Part shown: positions 1-9,185 of the stretch, piece after piece
Numbering within the stretch: position 1 is the stretch's first letter
Layout of the letters: each line of letters opens with the position of its first letter
Assembly: GCF_023272795.1 (NCBI RefSeq)
Contig: NZ_CP096829.1
Location: 4,588,001 to 4,652,000 of the forward strand
From: Flavobacterium humidisoli
GTDB taxonomy: Bacteria; Bacteroidota; Bacteroidia; Flavobacteriales; Flavobacteriaceae
Direction of reading: 5' to 3'
DNA length: 64,000 nt
Program-made: the position numbers and the translations under genes
The notes under the pieces: model-generated
The model's input: the letters and a program-made list of their open reading frames with translations, nothing else
Database searches by the model: none
What the model was told of the DNA's origin: nothing

Positions 1-381
1 CCACGTTGGGTCTTGTAACGAAATATATCCTGCTTTTTGGTTGACATCCCAATGTTTTTCATTTTCTGAGAAAGACATTACTTTTCCTAAATGTTTCCAA
101 TCTAGAAGGTTGTCACTTTCTGCTAACCAAGTTTCGTAACCTCTACCGTCGTAAATTAAATACGTCATATACCATTTGCCATCTTTTCTGAATACACTCG
201 GGCAATCCATTTTATATGAGTTGTCAGTCGGAACCATCACCAAACCGTATTTATAAGGCGTTTTGATTTCTTCGTAAATCTCCTGCATTACGGTGTCGTT
301 GATTTCTCTTTTCTTGTACTTGGTTGCACAGCTGGTTATGGCAAGTGCTGAAATAGTTAGAATTAGGTATTTAAGTTTCAT
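1..381 (-). CDS. Partial lipoprotein, beta-propeller glycosidase-like (GH43/GH130-like), C-terminus off the left edge
   Basis: This reading frame starts with ATG at 379-381 and stays open to the left edge, so only the first 127 residues are visible. The N-terminus is a lipoprotein signal peptide with lipobox ITSC, so the protein should be membrane anchored, probably at the cell surface. The visible part contains MDCPSVFRKDGKWYMTYLIY and ETWLAESDNLLDWKHLG. Alternating aromatic blade motifs of this kind, together with 'LAESDNLLDW', are typical of five-bladed beta-propeller glycosidases (GH43, GH32, GH130 and relatives). The exact family and substrate cannot be decided from this fragment. It is co-directional with two more secreted carbohydrate-active proteins, which supports a role in polysaccharide breakdown. 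Confidence 0.72.
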   Translation of the reverse strand, partial: MKLKYLILTISALAITSCATKYKKREINDTVMQEIYEEIKTPYKYGLVMVPTDNSYKMDCPSVFRKDGKWYMTYLIYDGRGYETWLAESDNLLDWKHLGKVMSFSENEKHWDVNQKAGYISLQDPTW

Positions 382-399
382 TTTTGGTTATGTTTTTTT

Positions 400-481
400 G
401 CCACGAAGGCGCTAAGGCTCTAAGTTTTATATTTATTCTGTGGACAATTTAATCTCGCAAAGTCGCAGAGTCGCAAAGTTT
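400..481. repeat. Intergenic repeat of the 'cgcaaagtcgc' type
   Basis: Two related segments lie at 401-428 and 454-481, built around 'ccacgaaggcgctaag' and 'ctcgcaaagtcgcagag'. The second is close to the 29-nt arm seen at 7212-7240. The segments are non-coding and lie between two leftward genes. They look like a decayed member of the intergenic repeat family found elsewhere in the window. Confidence 0.5.
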
Positions 482-573
482 CTATATTCTATATTCTTTA
501 TTCTATATTCTTTACTCTATTTCTATGTTCTAAAATCTTGCTTCTTGCCTCTTGCATCTTCCCACTCTCTCTT

Positions 574-2253
574 CTATTTCTTCAATTCTTTCAAACGAGA
601 CTCCATCACATCTTTATTCAATTTTACTTTGACCATTCCTGTTGGATGAAATCTTCTTTTCAAATCGATTGCATTGTAAACTATTGTGTAAACATCATTT
701 CCTTCTGGGATCAAACATAAAGGTGTTCTCATAATATCCCACCATTTATCGACTTTGGTTTCTATTGGAAGATAATGCGCTTCTGTCCAATTTATTCCGT
801 CTGCTGATAATGAATAGGCAATCATATTTGGTAAATGATGTCCCCATCCGTCTGGTCCTCCGTCAAAAATAGCAATGTACAGACCGTTTGGTAGCTGACT
901 TACAATTGGATTTTCAACAAATTGTGGATGCATCGTTTTAATAGGTTCCAAACCTTTGTTCATTCTTGTCCAAGGTCCTTCTAAACTTTTAGATTCGGCT
1001 AAAGCCACAAACCAGCCTTTTCCCGATTTTTTCGGATAATCGGCCCAAGAATTAAACGGATACGCCCCGCTGTAAAATCCGAAATATTTATCACCAACTT
1101 GATAAGGAAAAAACGAAGCGACTCCCTGACGACCTTCCCAAGGCTGAGAATCTAATCCCGGTTCCATAATAATTCCCATATCTTTATAAGGTCCTCCTAT
1201 TCCGTTGATGCCATCTACAGTTGATTCACATCTCCAAATTCTTCCAAATGAATGATTTGGTTCTATTTCTTTACTAACCGTATAAGCCAAATAATAGCCG
1301 TACCATTTGTTTGCCTTTTCGTTAAAAACCGGCATATACGACCAAATTGCGGCACGGCGGTCATTCATCGGGTTATCATCTTCGGTTACGGCGTAAGTTC
1401 CGCTTGCTTGGTAGATTGTGGATTCTCTTTTCCAAGTAATTGCATCTTTACTAGTCCAATGTCCGATTCTGGTTTTTACACGATCATAATAATAATCAAC
1501 ACCTTTTTCTCCTGCTCTTTCGGTTGGAAACATATGATAGGTATCGCCGACTTTCACCACACGTCCGCCTTCAAATCCACCCTGAATTCCTTCTGTTCCA
1601 GACATTCCTTCGTCAATAACGGGTTTGTTTTCTCCACCGATAATTTCGAAAAGTGGTTTTTCATCTGAAAATCCTTCTACAATGAAAGTTGGATTCCACA
1701 ATTTTCCGTCTGGTAATTTTGCATCTCTAGCATTCAACTGCTGATCGATTTTTAAAACTCCCAAAACAGTAAATAATCCTTTTTGGTTTGGCAAAATAGT
1801 GTGAGTTCCTTTTCCGTACGGAATTGCATAAACATCAACAGGCGGTAAACCTGTAATGGTAACTCCGTTTGAAAGGATCTCATTATTATTCCCGATTTGA
1901 TTTACTTGCAGATATTCTGCATTTTTATCTTGAAAAACACCAACCAAAACAGTTACGGGTTCTTTAAATTTTAATTGTAATGGAGAATTGGTTCCGTTTT
2001 TATATTTATCCAAAGGAAGTTCAACGCCTGTTAATCCTTGTAATTCTGGAGCTAAACGAACGATATTGTGTTTGCTTCCTGAAAATACGTGCGCGTATTG
2101 TGTGGTTTTGAAAGTTCTGTAATTGGATTTTACAACTTCAAAGGAAGCAGGTTTCCATGCAGTATTTTGTGCTGAAACTTGAATGCAGACAGTTAACAGC
2201 ATTAGAAAAGCTGTTTTTAATTTGAAATTGTATTTTGTGTTTTTTGAAAACAT
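574..2253 (-). CDS. Secreted glycosidase-like beta-propeller protein
   Basis: A 559-residue protein with an N-terminal signal peptide ending near residue 28 (VSAQ), so it is exported. Residues about 30-170 look like a beta-sandwich or linker domain. The rest has repeated propeller-blade motifs such as WNPTFIVEGF, GGRVVKVGDTYHMFPTE, NEKANKWYGYYLAYT and PQFVENPIVSQLPNGLYIAI, resembling GH43-like five-bladed propeller enzymes. I cannot assign catalytic acids with confidence, so activity and substrate stay open. It sits between a related lipoprotein and a GH78-type rhamnosidase, all in the same direction and separated by about 190 bp of repeat-containing DNA. This suggests a set of enzymes acting on one pectin-like polymer. 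Confidence 0.7.
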   Translation of the reverse strand: MFSKNTKYNFKLKTAFLMLLTVCIQVSAQNTAWKPASFEVVKSNYRTFKTTQYAHVFSGSKHNIVRLAPELQGLTGVELPLDKYKNGTNSPLQLKFKEPVTVLVGVFQDKNAEYLQVNQIGNNNEILSNGVTITGLPPVDVYAIPYGKGTHTILPNQKGLFTVLGVLKIDQQLNARDAKLPDGKLWNPTFIVEGFSDEKPLFEIIGGENKPVIDEGMSGTEGIQGGFEGGRVVKVGDTYHMFPTERAGEKGVDYYYDRVKTRIGHWTSKDAITWKRESTIYQASGTYAVTEDDNPMNDRRAAIWSYMPVFNEKANKWYGYYLAYTVSKEIEPNHSFGRIWRCESTVDGINGIGGPYKDMGIIMEPGLDSQPWEGRQGVASFFPYQVGDKYFGFYSGAYPFNSWADYPKKSGKGWFVALAESKSLEGPWTRMNKGLEPIKTMHPQFVENPIVSQLPNGLYIAIFDGGPDGWGHHLPNMIAYSLSADGINWTEAHYLPIETKVDKWWDIMRTPLCLIPEGNDVYTIVYNAIDLKRRFHPTGMVKVKLNKDVMESRLKELKK

Positions 2254-2293
2254 TGGTTTTTTATTTTTTTATGAATTCTGAATTCCCTCAATC

Positions 2294-2398
2294 TTGTCAT
2301 TTCGACGAAGGAGAAATCTTCGCGAGAAACTCTACAAAGTATTGACGATATTCTATGCGGAGCTACTTGTGAAGATTTCTCCTTCGTCGAAATGACAA
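2294..2398. repeat. Long inverted repeat (28-nt perfect arms)
   Basis: The arm at 2294-2321 is the exact reverse complement of 2371-2398; the core is 'cgacgaaggagaaatcttc'. About 50 bp separate the arms. Transcribed, it would form a long hairpin between the GH78-type gene and the downstream glycosidase-like gene. It could act as a transcript-processing or termination element, or be a non-autonomous mobile repeat. Confidence 0.8.
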
Positions 2399-2450
2399 AT
2401 TGGACGTTACAAACTATGAACTAAGAACTAATTTGCTAATCACTAAGAAC

Positions 2451-4637
2451 TTAAATAGCCCTATAACTCACTTTATACTCCACATTCGGTTTTACAATCA
2501 ATTGATATTTATTTTTCGTTAATTCCTTAATCGTTCCTGAATTGGTTTTTGGTTTGCTTGAACTTTCAATAATCAATTTTCCTTCTCCTTCGCCTGCTTT
2601 TACTTTAATCTCTTTGGTACTGCAATAGATGGCAACTTCGCCGTTTGGTGTTGGCACTTTTCCTTCCATCCATTTTAAACCACCAAGATTTGGTTTGATT
2701 TCATATTCTGAATAACCCGGTTTTATAGGTTTTACACCTAGATAATATTTCCCTAATAAGTAAATCGGACTTGCTCCCCAAGCGTGGCAAAGGCTTTTTC
2801 CATAAGGACGACCGTACATCGTTAAATGTTCCGTTCCTTTTTTGTTTGGATTGTATTCTTCCCAGAAAGATGTCGCGCCCTCATTCAGCATTCCGCCCCA
2901 ATAGTCTTTCATTTCTTTTAAAACGTAATCCTGTTCACCCATCGCACACAACGCTTCCAACTCGTAAAAACGCATGTATGGAGTTGTAATTTGAAGAACA
3001 TCTTTATTGAGCAATACCTTATTTTTTACGCTTTGTTTTTGTTCTTCATTAAAATAATTGAAAAAAATACCGAACATATTAGCGTATCTGGTTACAATAT
3101 TTTGGATTTTACCATCGATACGCTGGTGCTTCATCACATTTTCTTTTTTATCCCAAAACACATCAAATAATTTGGTTTTCAAATCATCTCCTAATTTTTG
3201 ATATTCTTTTTGGTCCTCACTTTTACCAGCAATTTCAGCACTCACCGCCATGGCTTCAAGGCTTCTGGCTAAAAGCATTTGCTCAAAACTAACCTCACCC
3301 GTTTTTGGCAATCCGTCTGCCCAATCAATAAAAACCCAATCACCTTCTAAAGGTTCCAGAAATCCGTTTTTGTTTCTTCTTTCTAAACAGAAATCCATAA
3401 GCGATTTCATTCTTGGGTAAAAAGTTTTAATGAATTTCGTATCGCCTGTATGTAAGTAGTAATCGTAGACACCCACAAACCAATACAGCGAATAATCCAT
3501 GATGATATTCACGTGAGCCGTTACAGGATCTTTTCCACGAAGTGCTAACAGCGTTCGTTCTACAGAAGCCGAATCAAAGAATAAATAATAATTCATTAAA
3601 TAACTTTGATAAGCATCGCCAGACCAAACCCAGCGGTCACGTTTAATACCGTCAATAAAAAATTCGCGAGAGGTTAAATGCATCGTGTAAGCCGACACGT
3701 CCCAAATTTTATTCAATTGTTCATCCGATGATTTGAATACACCACGGTAATCTAATGGCAAATATTCATAAAGCATCGAAATAGAGTCATATTTTACACC
3801 TGCATCTGCTTGAACCTGAACATAGCGGAATGCTTTCGATCCGTCATGTGTGTATGTTTGAGACTGCTTTCCATCAAAAGACAAATGATCTAAAGTTTCG
3901 CATTTAGCAGAATCCAGCGCTTCTTCGCGGGATTCGCCATAATACAATGCTACTTTACCTTTTCCTTTTAAGCCATGAATTTTAATATAACCAAAAGTTT
4001 CTTTACCAAAATCAACCAACTGCCCAGCTCCTATTTTTTCTGTTTTCTTTGCGCTTAAAGGTTTAGTCGTCAGTTTAAACTCAGAAGGTTTGTTTTCTGG
4101 TGAATTAAAATTCCAAGACCCAACAGGTACCCAAGGTGTTCCAGATTGCTGTGCTTTTCCAGTTTCATCGATCCAGAGTTTATCTTCATTGGTTACTTTC
4201 CAAGAAGCATTAGATTTAACATATTTCCCATTAATATAAATAGCCGGCAACACTTCCTGATTGTAAACTTTAAAAGAAATTTTGTGTTTTCCGGCAGGAA
4301 TTTTTATTGATTTTGGCTGTCCATAAATCTGAACGCCATCTAAAAGTAGTTGAAAAGGTCCTTCAGAAAAGATTTTTGCCTCGTCTGGTTCCGGAATATC
4401 TACTTCTGTTTGAAAAGTTACTAAAGCATAAGGACTGTAATATTGCCAAAGTGGCGGAAATACGGCTTCACGTTCTGTACGTCTTACCTGCATTTTATTG
4501 CTTAACCAAACTTCGAAATCGCCTGGATACCAGATCCATGTCGCTTCTTTTGATTTTTCTTGAGCTGATGATAGCGAACAACAAAAAAGGGCAACAAAAA
4601 GAAGTAAAGTCTTAAAAATGGAAAAGCGGTTTAGCAT
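2451..4637 (-). CDS. Alpha-L-rhamnosidase, GH78 type, secreted
   Basis: A 728-residue exported protein (signal peptide about 1-25) predicted to release L-rhamnose from pectin side chains or rhamnosides. The N-terminal half holds beta-sandwich domains, including LVDFGKETFGYIKI (about 207-220). The (alpha/alpha)6 catalytic region starts near residue 300. It carries the GH78 signature DGIKRDRWVWSGDAY (329-343), an acidic loop DWVFIDWADG (433-442), GGMLNEGATSFWEEY (581-595) and SLCHAWGASPIYLL (615-628). Conserved acids in the DGxxRDR and SFWEEY segments correspond to catalytic regions of the family. The C-terminus is a small beta-sandwich ending in a GEVAIYCS-type segment. Length is at the short end for GH78. 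The neighbouring deoxy-sugar oxidation genes could consume the released sugar. Confidence 0.88.
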   Translation of the reverse strand: MLNRFSIFKTLLLFVALFCCSLSSAQEKSKEATWIWYPGDFEVWLSNKMQVRRTEREAVFPPLWQYYSPYALVTFQTEVDIPEPDEAKIFSEGPFQLLLDGVQIYGQPKSIKIPAGKHKISFKVYNQEVLPAIYINGKYVKSNASWKVTNEDKLWIDETGKAQQSGTPWVPVGSWNFNSPENKPSEFKLTTKPLSAKKTEKIGAGQLVDFGKETFGYIKIHGLKGKGKVALYYGESREEALDSAKCETLDHLSFDGKQSQTYTHDGSKAFRYVQVQADAGVKYDSISMLYEYLPLDYRGVFKSSDEQLNKIWDVSAYTMHLTSREFFIDGIKRDRWVWSGDAYQSYLMNYYLFFDSASVERTLLALRGKDPVTAHVNIIMDYSLYWFVGVYDYYLHTGDTKFIKTFYPRMKSLMDFCLERRNKNGFLEPLEGDWVFIDWADGLPKTGEVSFEQMLLARSLEAMAVSAEIAGKSEDQKEYQKLGDDLKTKLFDVFWDKKENVMKHQRIDGKIQNIVTRYANMFGIFFNYFNEEQKQSVKNKVLLNKDVLQITTPYMRFYELEALCAMGEQDYVLKEMKDYWGGMLNEGATSFWEEYNPNKKGTEHLTMYGRPYGKSLCHAWGASPIYLLGKYYLGVKPIKPGYSEYEIKPNLGGLKWMEGKVPTPNGEVAIYCSTKEIKVKAGEGEGKLIIESSSKPKTNSGTIKELTKNKYQLIVKPNVEYKVSYRAI

Positions 4638-4803
4638 AGTAAGTTTATTTTGGGACTAAAGATAAGTGTTATCTTTACATTTCACAACCTGCACTATCCT
4701 GCTAATTCATAAAAAACACTACTTTTTGATAATTTTTTAAGGGAAAAATTATGGGTTATCACTTTTTTAGTATTAAAAAAAATGATGTTACAATTTTTAA
4801 TGG

Positions 4804-5066
4804 GACGCGGATGAAAACAGATTCGCTTATCGCGAAGACGCAGATGAAACGGATTTTTTTTAAAACACATAGAAACATAGTCTTTCTGTGCGCGAAAAAG
4901 GCGTTTCACTTATTTAAATGCACATAGCTATGTGTTAATGAATAGTCATTTTTTAACCATCTCTATTTCTTTAAGCATGTAAAAAATCTATGATTCTATG
5001 TGTTTAAAAAATAAAAAATCAGCGTCAATTCGCGTCTTTACGAAGTAAATCCGTTTCATCAGCGTT
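4804..5066. repeat. Nested intergenic inverted repeats filling the gap between the rhamnosidase and AraC genes
   Basis: This 434-bp gap holds no credible gene. An outer pair (about 4804-4860 and 5013-5066) contains 'gacgcggatgaaaacag' and its approximate complement 'atccgtttcatcagcg'. An inner pair (4862-4880 and 4982-5005) contains 'acacatagaaacatag' and its complement. At the centre lies a perfect 14-nt palindrome, cacatagctatgtg (4921-4934). The outer unit recurs alone at 19340-19466 and the inner unit alone at 18152-18297, so this copy is one element nested inside another. Confidence 0.8.
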
Positions 5067-5071
5067 CTAAT

Positions 5072-5890
5072 CTAAGCAATCAGCTTTTCAGATTCATTTT
5101 CATCTTCTAAAATATAATTAGAAGGTGTTGTACCTAAATGCTTTTTAAACATATAAATAAAAGCGCTCGCCGTTTCGTAACCTAAATCTAAAGCAATTTC
5201 TTTTATCGATTGTTTTTCGCCCAATCTTTTAATCGCTTCTAATAGCTTCATTCGGGTACGCCAATCGCTGAAATTCATTCCTAATTCTTTTATGAATAAA
5301 CGTGATAAAGTTCGACTGCTCATAAAAGAAAGTTCGGCATAATAATCAATGGTTTGTTTACTCGAAACATCACTCATTAAGAGTTCTACAACTTTCTGTA
5401 ATCTTTCGTCATTTGTAGTAGGCAAAAAGGTGGCACTTGGCATTATTAAAGCCAATTCATCTAAAAAAACATAAATGATTCTTAATTGTGATTCTGTTAA
5501 ATTTCCGCTTGTTCCAAAAGAAATGATTTTAAAAACCAATTGTTTTAAAAACATCGGAATATCAAATGAAAAACTCTTCTCTGGCAGTCCTGCAATTGCA
5601 GAAGGATCAATAAAGACGCTGTAATAATTTACATCTTTCTGAAAAGTAACCTGATGCTCTACTCCGCTTGGAATCCAAAGGCCTTGCAACGGATTTACCA
5701 CCCAAATGTTATTGCCAACGACAACGTTCATTACACCGCGAGTTGCATAGATTAATTGCGCTCTCGGATGCGAATGTGAGATACACATTTCGTTATTAAC
5801 TGCTTCGGTATAACCTATAACTGGGATTAAGGAATCTACTTTGTATCCAAAATCAGTTGCTACTCTATATGTCCGATATTGACTATTCAT
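5072..5890 (-). CDS. AraC-family transcriptional regulator with cupin sensor domain
   Basis: A 272-residue cytoplasmic regulator. Residues about 30-90 form an AraC-type cupin (CISHSHPRAQLIYATRGVM, then NPLQGLWIPSGVEHQV). Residues about 165-262 carry the double helix-turn-helix: YYAELSFMSSRTLSRLFIKE, then IKEIALDLGYETASAFIYMF and the closing HLGTTPSNY. The gene is divergent from the MFS exporter at 5991 with only 100 bp between them, an arrangement typical of a local regulator and its target pump. The ligand is unknown. Confidence 0.9.
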   Translation of the reverse strand: MNSQYRTYRVATDFGYKVDSLIPVIGYTEAVNNEMCISHSHPRAQLIYATRGVMNVVVGNNIWVVNPLQGLWIPSGVEHQVTFQKDVNYYSVFIDPSAIAGLPEKSFSFDIPMFLKQLVFKIISFGTSGNLTESQLRIIYVFLDELALIMPSATFLPTTNDERLQKVVELLMSDVSSKQTIDYYAELSFMSSRTLSRLFIKELGMNFSDWRTRMKLLEAIKRLGEKQSIKEIALDLGYETASAFIYMFKKHLGTTPSNYILEDENESEKLIA

Positions 5891-5931
5891 TGTCCAAATA
5901 TAGCAATTTTGACATTCTTATTTATTTCAAT

Positions 5932-5962
5932 TTTGTAAAAAATTAATACAGCTGTAATTTTC
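5932..5962 (+). promoter_or_regulatory. Candidate Bacteroidota promoter for the MFS gene
   Basis: TTTG at 5932-5935 is followed after 19 bp by TAATTTTC at 5955-5962. This matches the Bacteroidota -33/-7 pattern (TTTG, N18-19, TAnnTTTG) with one change in the last base. It lies about 30 bp upstream of the start codon at 5991, inside the divergent region shared with the AraC gene. Confidence 0.45.
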
Positions 5963-5990
5963 ATTAATACCATTAACCTAAAAAACACTC

Positions 5991-7205
5991 ATGGAAACCG
6001 TTAAAGTACAACCAGAAGTAATTAAAAAAACCACGTATTCAATACTTTTTATAATCAGCTTTTCGCATTTAATCAACGACCTTTTACAAGCTGTTGTTCC
6101 TTCAATTTATCCACTCATTAAAGACAATTTCGGACTGAGTTTTACTCAAATCGGAATTATCACTTTTACTTACCAGATCGTAGCTTCAATCCTGCAACCA
6201 TTTGTGGGAATGTATACCGATAAAAACTCTAAACCTTATTCGCTGATAATCGGAATGTGTTTTACAATGATTGGGCTTTTCTTAGTTTCAATTGCTACAA
6301 ATTTCACTTTCTTATTAATGTCAGTGAGTTTAATCGGAATTGGATCTTCTATTTTTCACCCAGAATCTTCTCGTGTAGCGCATTTGGCATCGGGCGGTAA
6401 AAAAGGGTTGGCGCAATCTATCTTTCAATTAGGAGGAAACGCAGGAAGTGCGATCGGACCATTATTGGCTGCTTTTATCATCATTCCGCACGGACAAAGT
6501 TATGTGGCTTGGTTTTGTATTATTGCTTTGGTCGGAGTTTTTGCTTTGTATAAAATTGCTCTTTGGTATACAGCTCATTTATCTGAAAGAATGGCTAATA
6601 AATCAGCTCATAAAATTGAAACGCACCATTTATCTAAAAATCGTGTAATTGTTTCCCTAATTGTTCTGTTGATTTTAATTTTCTCTAAATACTTCTACAT
6701 GAGCAGTATTACAAGTTATTATACTTTCTTTTTGATTGATAAATTTCATATTTCAATTCAGCAATCACAAATCTATTTATTCTTGTTCTCGGGAGCTGTT
6801 GCAGCAGGAACTTTAATCGGTGGACCAATTGGAGACCGTTACGGAAGAAAATATGTAATCTGGGTTTCTATTCTTGGAGTTGCTCCATTTACGTTGATGT
6901 TGCCTTACGTTTCTTTATTCTGGGTTGGAACTCTATCTGTAATCATCGGATTAATTCTTTCTTCTGCTTTCTCTGCAATTTTAGTTTATGCAACTGAATT
7001 AATGCCAGGAAAAGTTGGTTTAGTAGCAGGTCTTTTCTTCGGATTTGCTTTCGGAATGGGTGGTCTAGGTTCTGCTGTTTTAGGAAAAATCGCCGATGCA
7101 ACGAGTATAGAATATGTATTTAAAATTTGTGCTTTCTTGCCTTTGATTGGTGTTATTACTGGGTTCTTGCCGAATATTGAAGGAAGAAAAAAAGCTGAAA
7201 AATAA
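5991..7205 (+). CDS. MFS exporter, fosmidomycin-resistance (Fsr) type
   Basis: A 404-residue inner-membrane protein with about 12 hydrophobic segments. The start SHLINDLLQAVVPSIYPLIK, the motif GMYTDKNSKPYSLIIGM, and SSIFHPESSRVAHLASGG are characteristic of the Fsr branch of the major facilitator superfamily. The second half repeats the fold with GGPIGDRYGRKYVIW. Family members act as proton-driven drug exporters, but the natural substrate is usually unknown, and it is unknown here. The divergent AraC-type gene is the obvious candidate regulator. The gene ends in a convergent region packed with hairpins. Confidence 0.88.
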   Translation: METVKVQPEVIKKTTYSILFIISFSHLINDLLQAVVPSIYPLIKDNFGLSFTQIGIITFTYQIVASILQPFVGMYTDKNSKPYSLIIGMCFTMIGLFLVSIATNFTFLLMSVSLIGIGSSIFHPESSRVAHLASGGKKGLAQSIFQLGGNAGSAIGPLLAAFIIIPHGQSYVAWFCIIALVGVFALYKIALWYTAHLSERMANKSAHKIETHHLSKNRVIVSLIVLLILIFSKYFYMSSITSYYTFFLIDKFHISIQQSQIYLFLFSGAVAAGTLIGGPIGDRYGRKYVIWVSILGVAPFTLMLPYVSLFWVGTLSVIIGLILSSAFSAILVYATELMPGKVGLVAGLFFGFAFGMGGLGSAVLGKIADATSIEYVFKICAFLPLIGVITGFLPNIEGRKKAEK

Positions 7206-7211
7206 TTTAAT

Positions 7212-7590
7212 CTCGCAAAGTCGCTAAGACGCAAAGTTTATTTAAATTATTATAATTCAATTACGTCCAGCTTTAGCTGGATGATAAATTAGTACAAAGC
7301 TCAAAAGGCTTTAGCCAAACTACACGTTTTTTGGCTAAAGCCTTTTTCTATTCTTGCTTTATACCTCCAGTTAAATCTGGAGGCAATTCATAAAAAAGCA
7401 GATAGTTTTCTAGATTGAAAACTATCTGCTTTTTTTTATAATCCTTTTCAGAACATAGCCCAAGGTTTCAACCTTGGGTTATGTTTTAGATTCTTTGAGA
7501 AAGAGTTTTTTTTTTAATCTCGAAAAGTCGCTAAACCTTCATTCTAAAAACTTAAAACAAATAAACTTTGCGTCTTAGCGACTTTGCGAG
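7212..7590. repeat. Convergent intergenic region with a 29-nt inverted repeat enclosing five hairpins
   Basis: The outer arms at 7212-7240 and 7562-7590 are perfect 29-nt reverse complements (core cgcaaagtcgctaagacg). Inside lie five more palindromes: 7266-7281 (tccagc/gctgga), 7303-7316 with 7333-7346 (14-nt perfect arms), 7364-7383 (cctccag/ctggagg), 7392-7435 (19-nt perfect arms, annotated separately as a terminator) and 7452-7485 (cccaaggttt/aaccttggg). The last is related to the 'ggtttcaacc' repeats at 16298 and 57185. No gene is visible in the stretch. Confidence 0.85.
7392..7435. terminator. Bidirectional terminator hairpin
   Basis: Perfect 19-nt arms (7392-7410 and 7417-7435) with a 6-nt loop, an A-run on the left and a T-run on the right. 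It sits between convergent genes ending at 7205 (+) and 7605 (-), so it can terminate transcription from both sides. Confidence 0.8.
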
Positions 7591-7604
7591 CAATTTTGAA
7601 TGTA

Positions 7605-9185
7605 TTAATGGAAATTGAAAATTAGATATAAAACAAAGATTGTCAATCCTAATAAACCAAATAACACTTTTACTTTCTTACTAGTCTTAGGAATATCAGT
7701 TTCATCTGAAACATTAACTTCAGGATTTCTATCTACTAAAGAAATAATAACTGCAGCAATTAAAAGCACAGCAAAAATGTAAAACGAAATCAATAAAAAG
7801 TGAGGCCAGACTGGATATTTATCGGCTGGGAAAATCCATAAATATAAAACCCCAACAAATAAACTAAAAGCAGAACCCCAAGAAAGCGTTGCATTTACGG
7901 CTTTTTTAGTAGTGCGTTTCCAGAAAACACTCAAAAGGAAAACAACAGATAACGAAGGCGCCAAGAAACCTAAAACCGCCTGAAAGATATTGAATAAATT
8001 CTGTCCTTTGATATTGTCAATTGCAACGGCAATCAAAATTGCAAATACACAACCTGCTGCAATCGTTAAACGTCCAATTCTAATTTGATCTTTAATAGTC
8101 GCTGTCGGGTTGATTTTCTTTACATAAATATCATTTGTGAAAACGGTGCTCAAAGCATTCAGCGAAGAACCAATTGTTCCCACCAAAACCGCTATCATTA
8201 CGCAGATTACCAAACCATTCATTCCGCTTGGAAAAAGGTTCGTTACCATCGTCATATAAGCTAAATCTGAGTTGCTTCCTAATTCCGGATATAAAGCATA
8301 GCACAAAATTCCAGGTAAAATAAATAACGGAAGCGCCATTACTTTCAACCATCCAATAAAGTTTACTCCAAGTTGTCCCTGTTCTAGGTTTTTCGCTCCC
8401 AGAACGCTCTGCACCATCGATTGATCGGTACAGAAAAAAGCAACTGCAGCAACTGGATATCCTAATAAAATAGCTGGCCACGGATAACTTGCGTCATCAG
8501 AAGGACGAACTAAATTCCAAAAATTTGATGGCGTTTTTGCTGCTAAAGCTTCGATTCCGCCTACTTTCTGCAATCCTAAATACGAAAGGGTTAATGAAAC
8601 TACAATCAACAGAATCATCTGAAAAACGTTGACTTTAGCAATCGCTTTTAATCCTCCTGCAAAAGTGAAAATTCCTGAGAAAATCACTAAAACGGTAACG
8701 CTCTGCCACATCGGAATTCCCAGAATCTGACGCACTAAAACGCCTCCGCTGAACAATCCTAAAGACAACCAGCTTACCAAGATTTTTACCAAAGCATACC
8801 AAGCCAAAATGTTTTGGGTGCTGTCGCCATAGCGTTTTCCCATATATTCAGGCATGGTGCTTACTTTACTCGCAATATAACGTGGTGCAAAAACCATCGC
8901 CAAAAGCAGTAAAAAAACAAAGGCGTACCATTCGAAATTTCCTGCTACAATTCCCGTTGCGTAACCAATACTCGCAAAGGCTAATAAAGAAGACGGACCA
9001 ACATTGGTTCCCCACATATTAAACCCGATGCTGTACCAGTTTAATGAATTTCCAGCCAAAAAAAGCGTTTCGTCTTTCTTTCTCTGCTTGACACTTACCA
9101 CATAACCAATGATTAATAATGCGACTAAATAACCCGCCACAATTACAAAATCAAGTGTCGTTAATTTATCGTAGATACTGTTCAT
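7605..9185 (-). CDS. Sodium:solute symporter (SSS/SGLT family)
   Basis: A 526-residue inner-membrane protein with 13-14 predicted membrane segments. Family features include the N-terminal FLAGNSLNWYSIGFNMWGTN, VGPSSLLAFASIGYATGI, and a C-terminal VFLLSVFWKRTTKKA. It resembles SSS transporters for sugars or sugar acids. Its ATG (9183-9185) overlaps the stop of the upstream Gfo/Idh gene in an ATGA arrangement, so the two are translationally coupled. Transporter and oxidoreductase probably handle the same sugar or sugar derivative. The substrate is inferred from context only. Confidence 0.9.
   Translation of the reverse strand: MNSIYDKLTTLDFVIVAGYLVALLIIGYVVSVKQRKKDETLFLAGNSLNWYSIGFNMWGTNVGPSSLLAFASIGYATGIVAGNFEWYAFVFLLLLAMVFAPRYIASKVSTMPEYMGKRYGDSTQNILAWYALVKILVSWLSLGLFSGGVLVRQILGIPMWQSVTVLVIFSGIFTFAGGLKAIAKVNVFQMILLIVVSLTLSYLGLQKVGGIEALAAKTPSNFWNLVRPSDDASYPWPAILLGYPVAAVAFFCTDQSMVQSVLGAKNLEQGQLGVNFIGWLKVMALPLFILPGILCYALYPELGSNSDLAYMTMVTNLFPSGMNGLVICVMIAVLVGTIGSSLNALSTVFTNDIYVKKINPTATIKDQIRIGRLTIAAGCVFAILIAVAIDNIKGQNLFNIFQAVLGFLAPSLSVVFLLSVFWKRTTKKAVNATLSWGSAFSLFVGVLYLWIFPADKYPVWPHFLLISFYIFAVLLIAAVIISLVDRNPEVNVSDETDIPKTSKKVKVLFGLLGLTIFVLYLIFNFH

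Noticed and set aside
4694..4909. Leftward 71-residue open frame
   Set aside because: It lies within nested inverted repeats and has no protein-like features.
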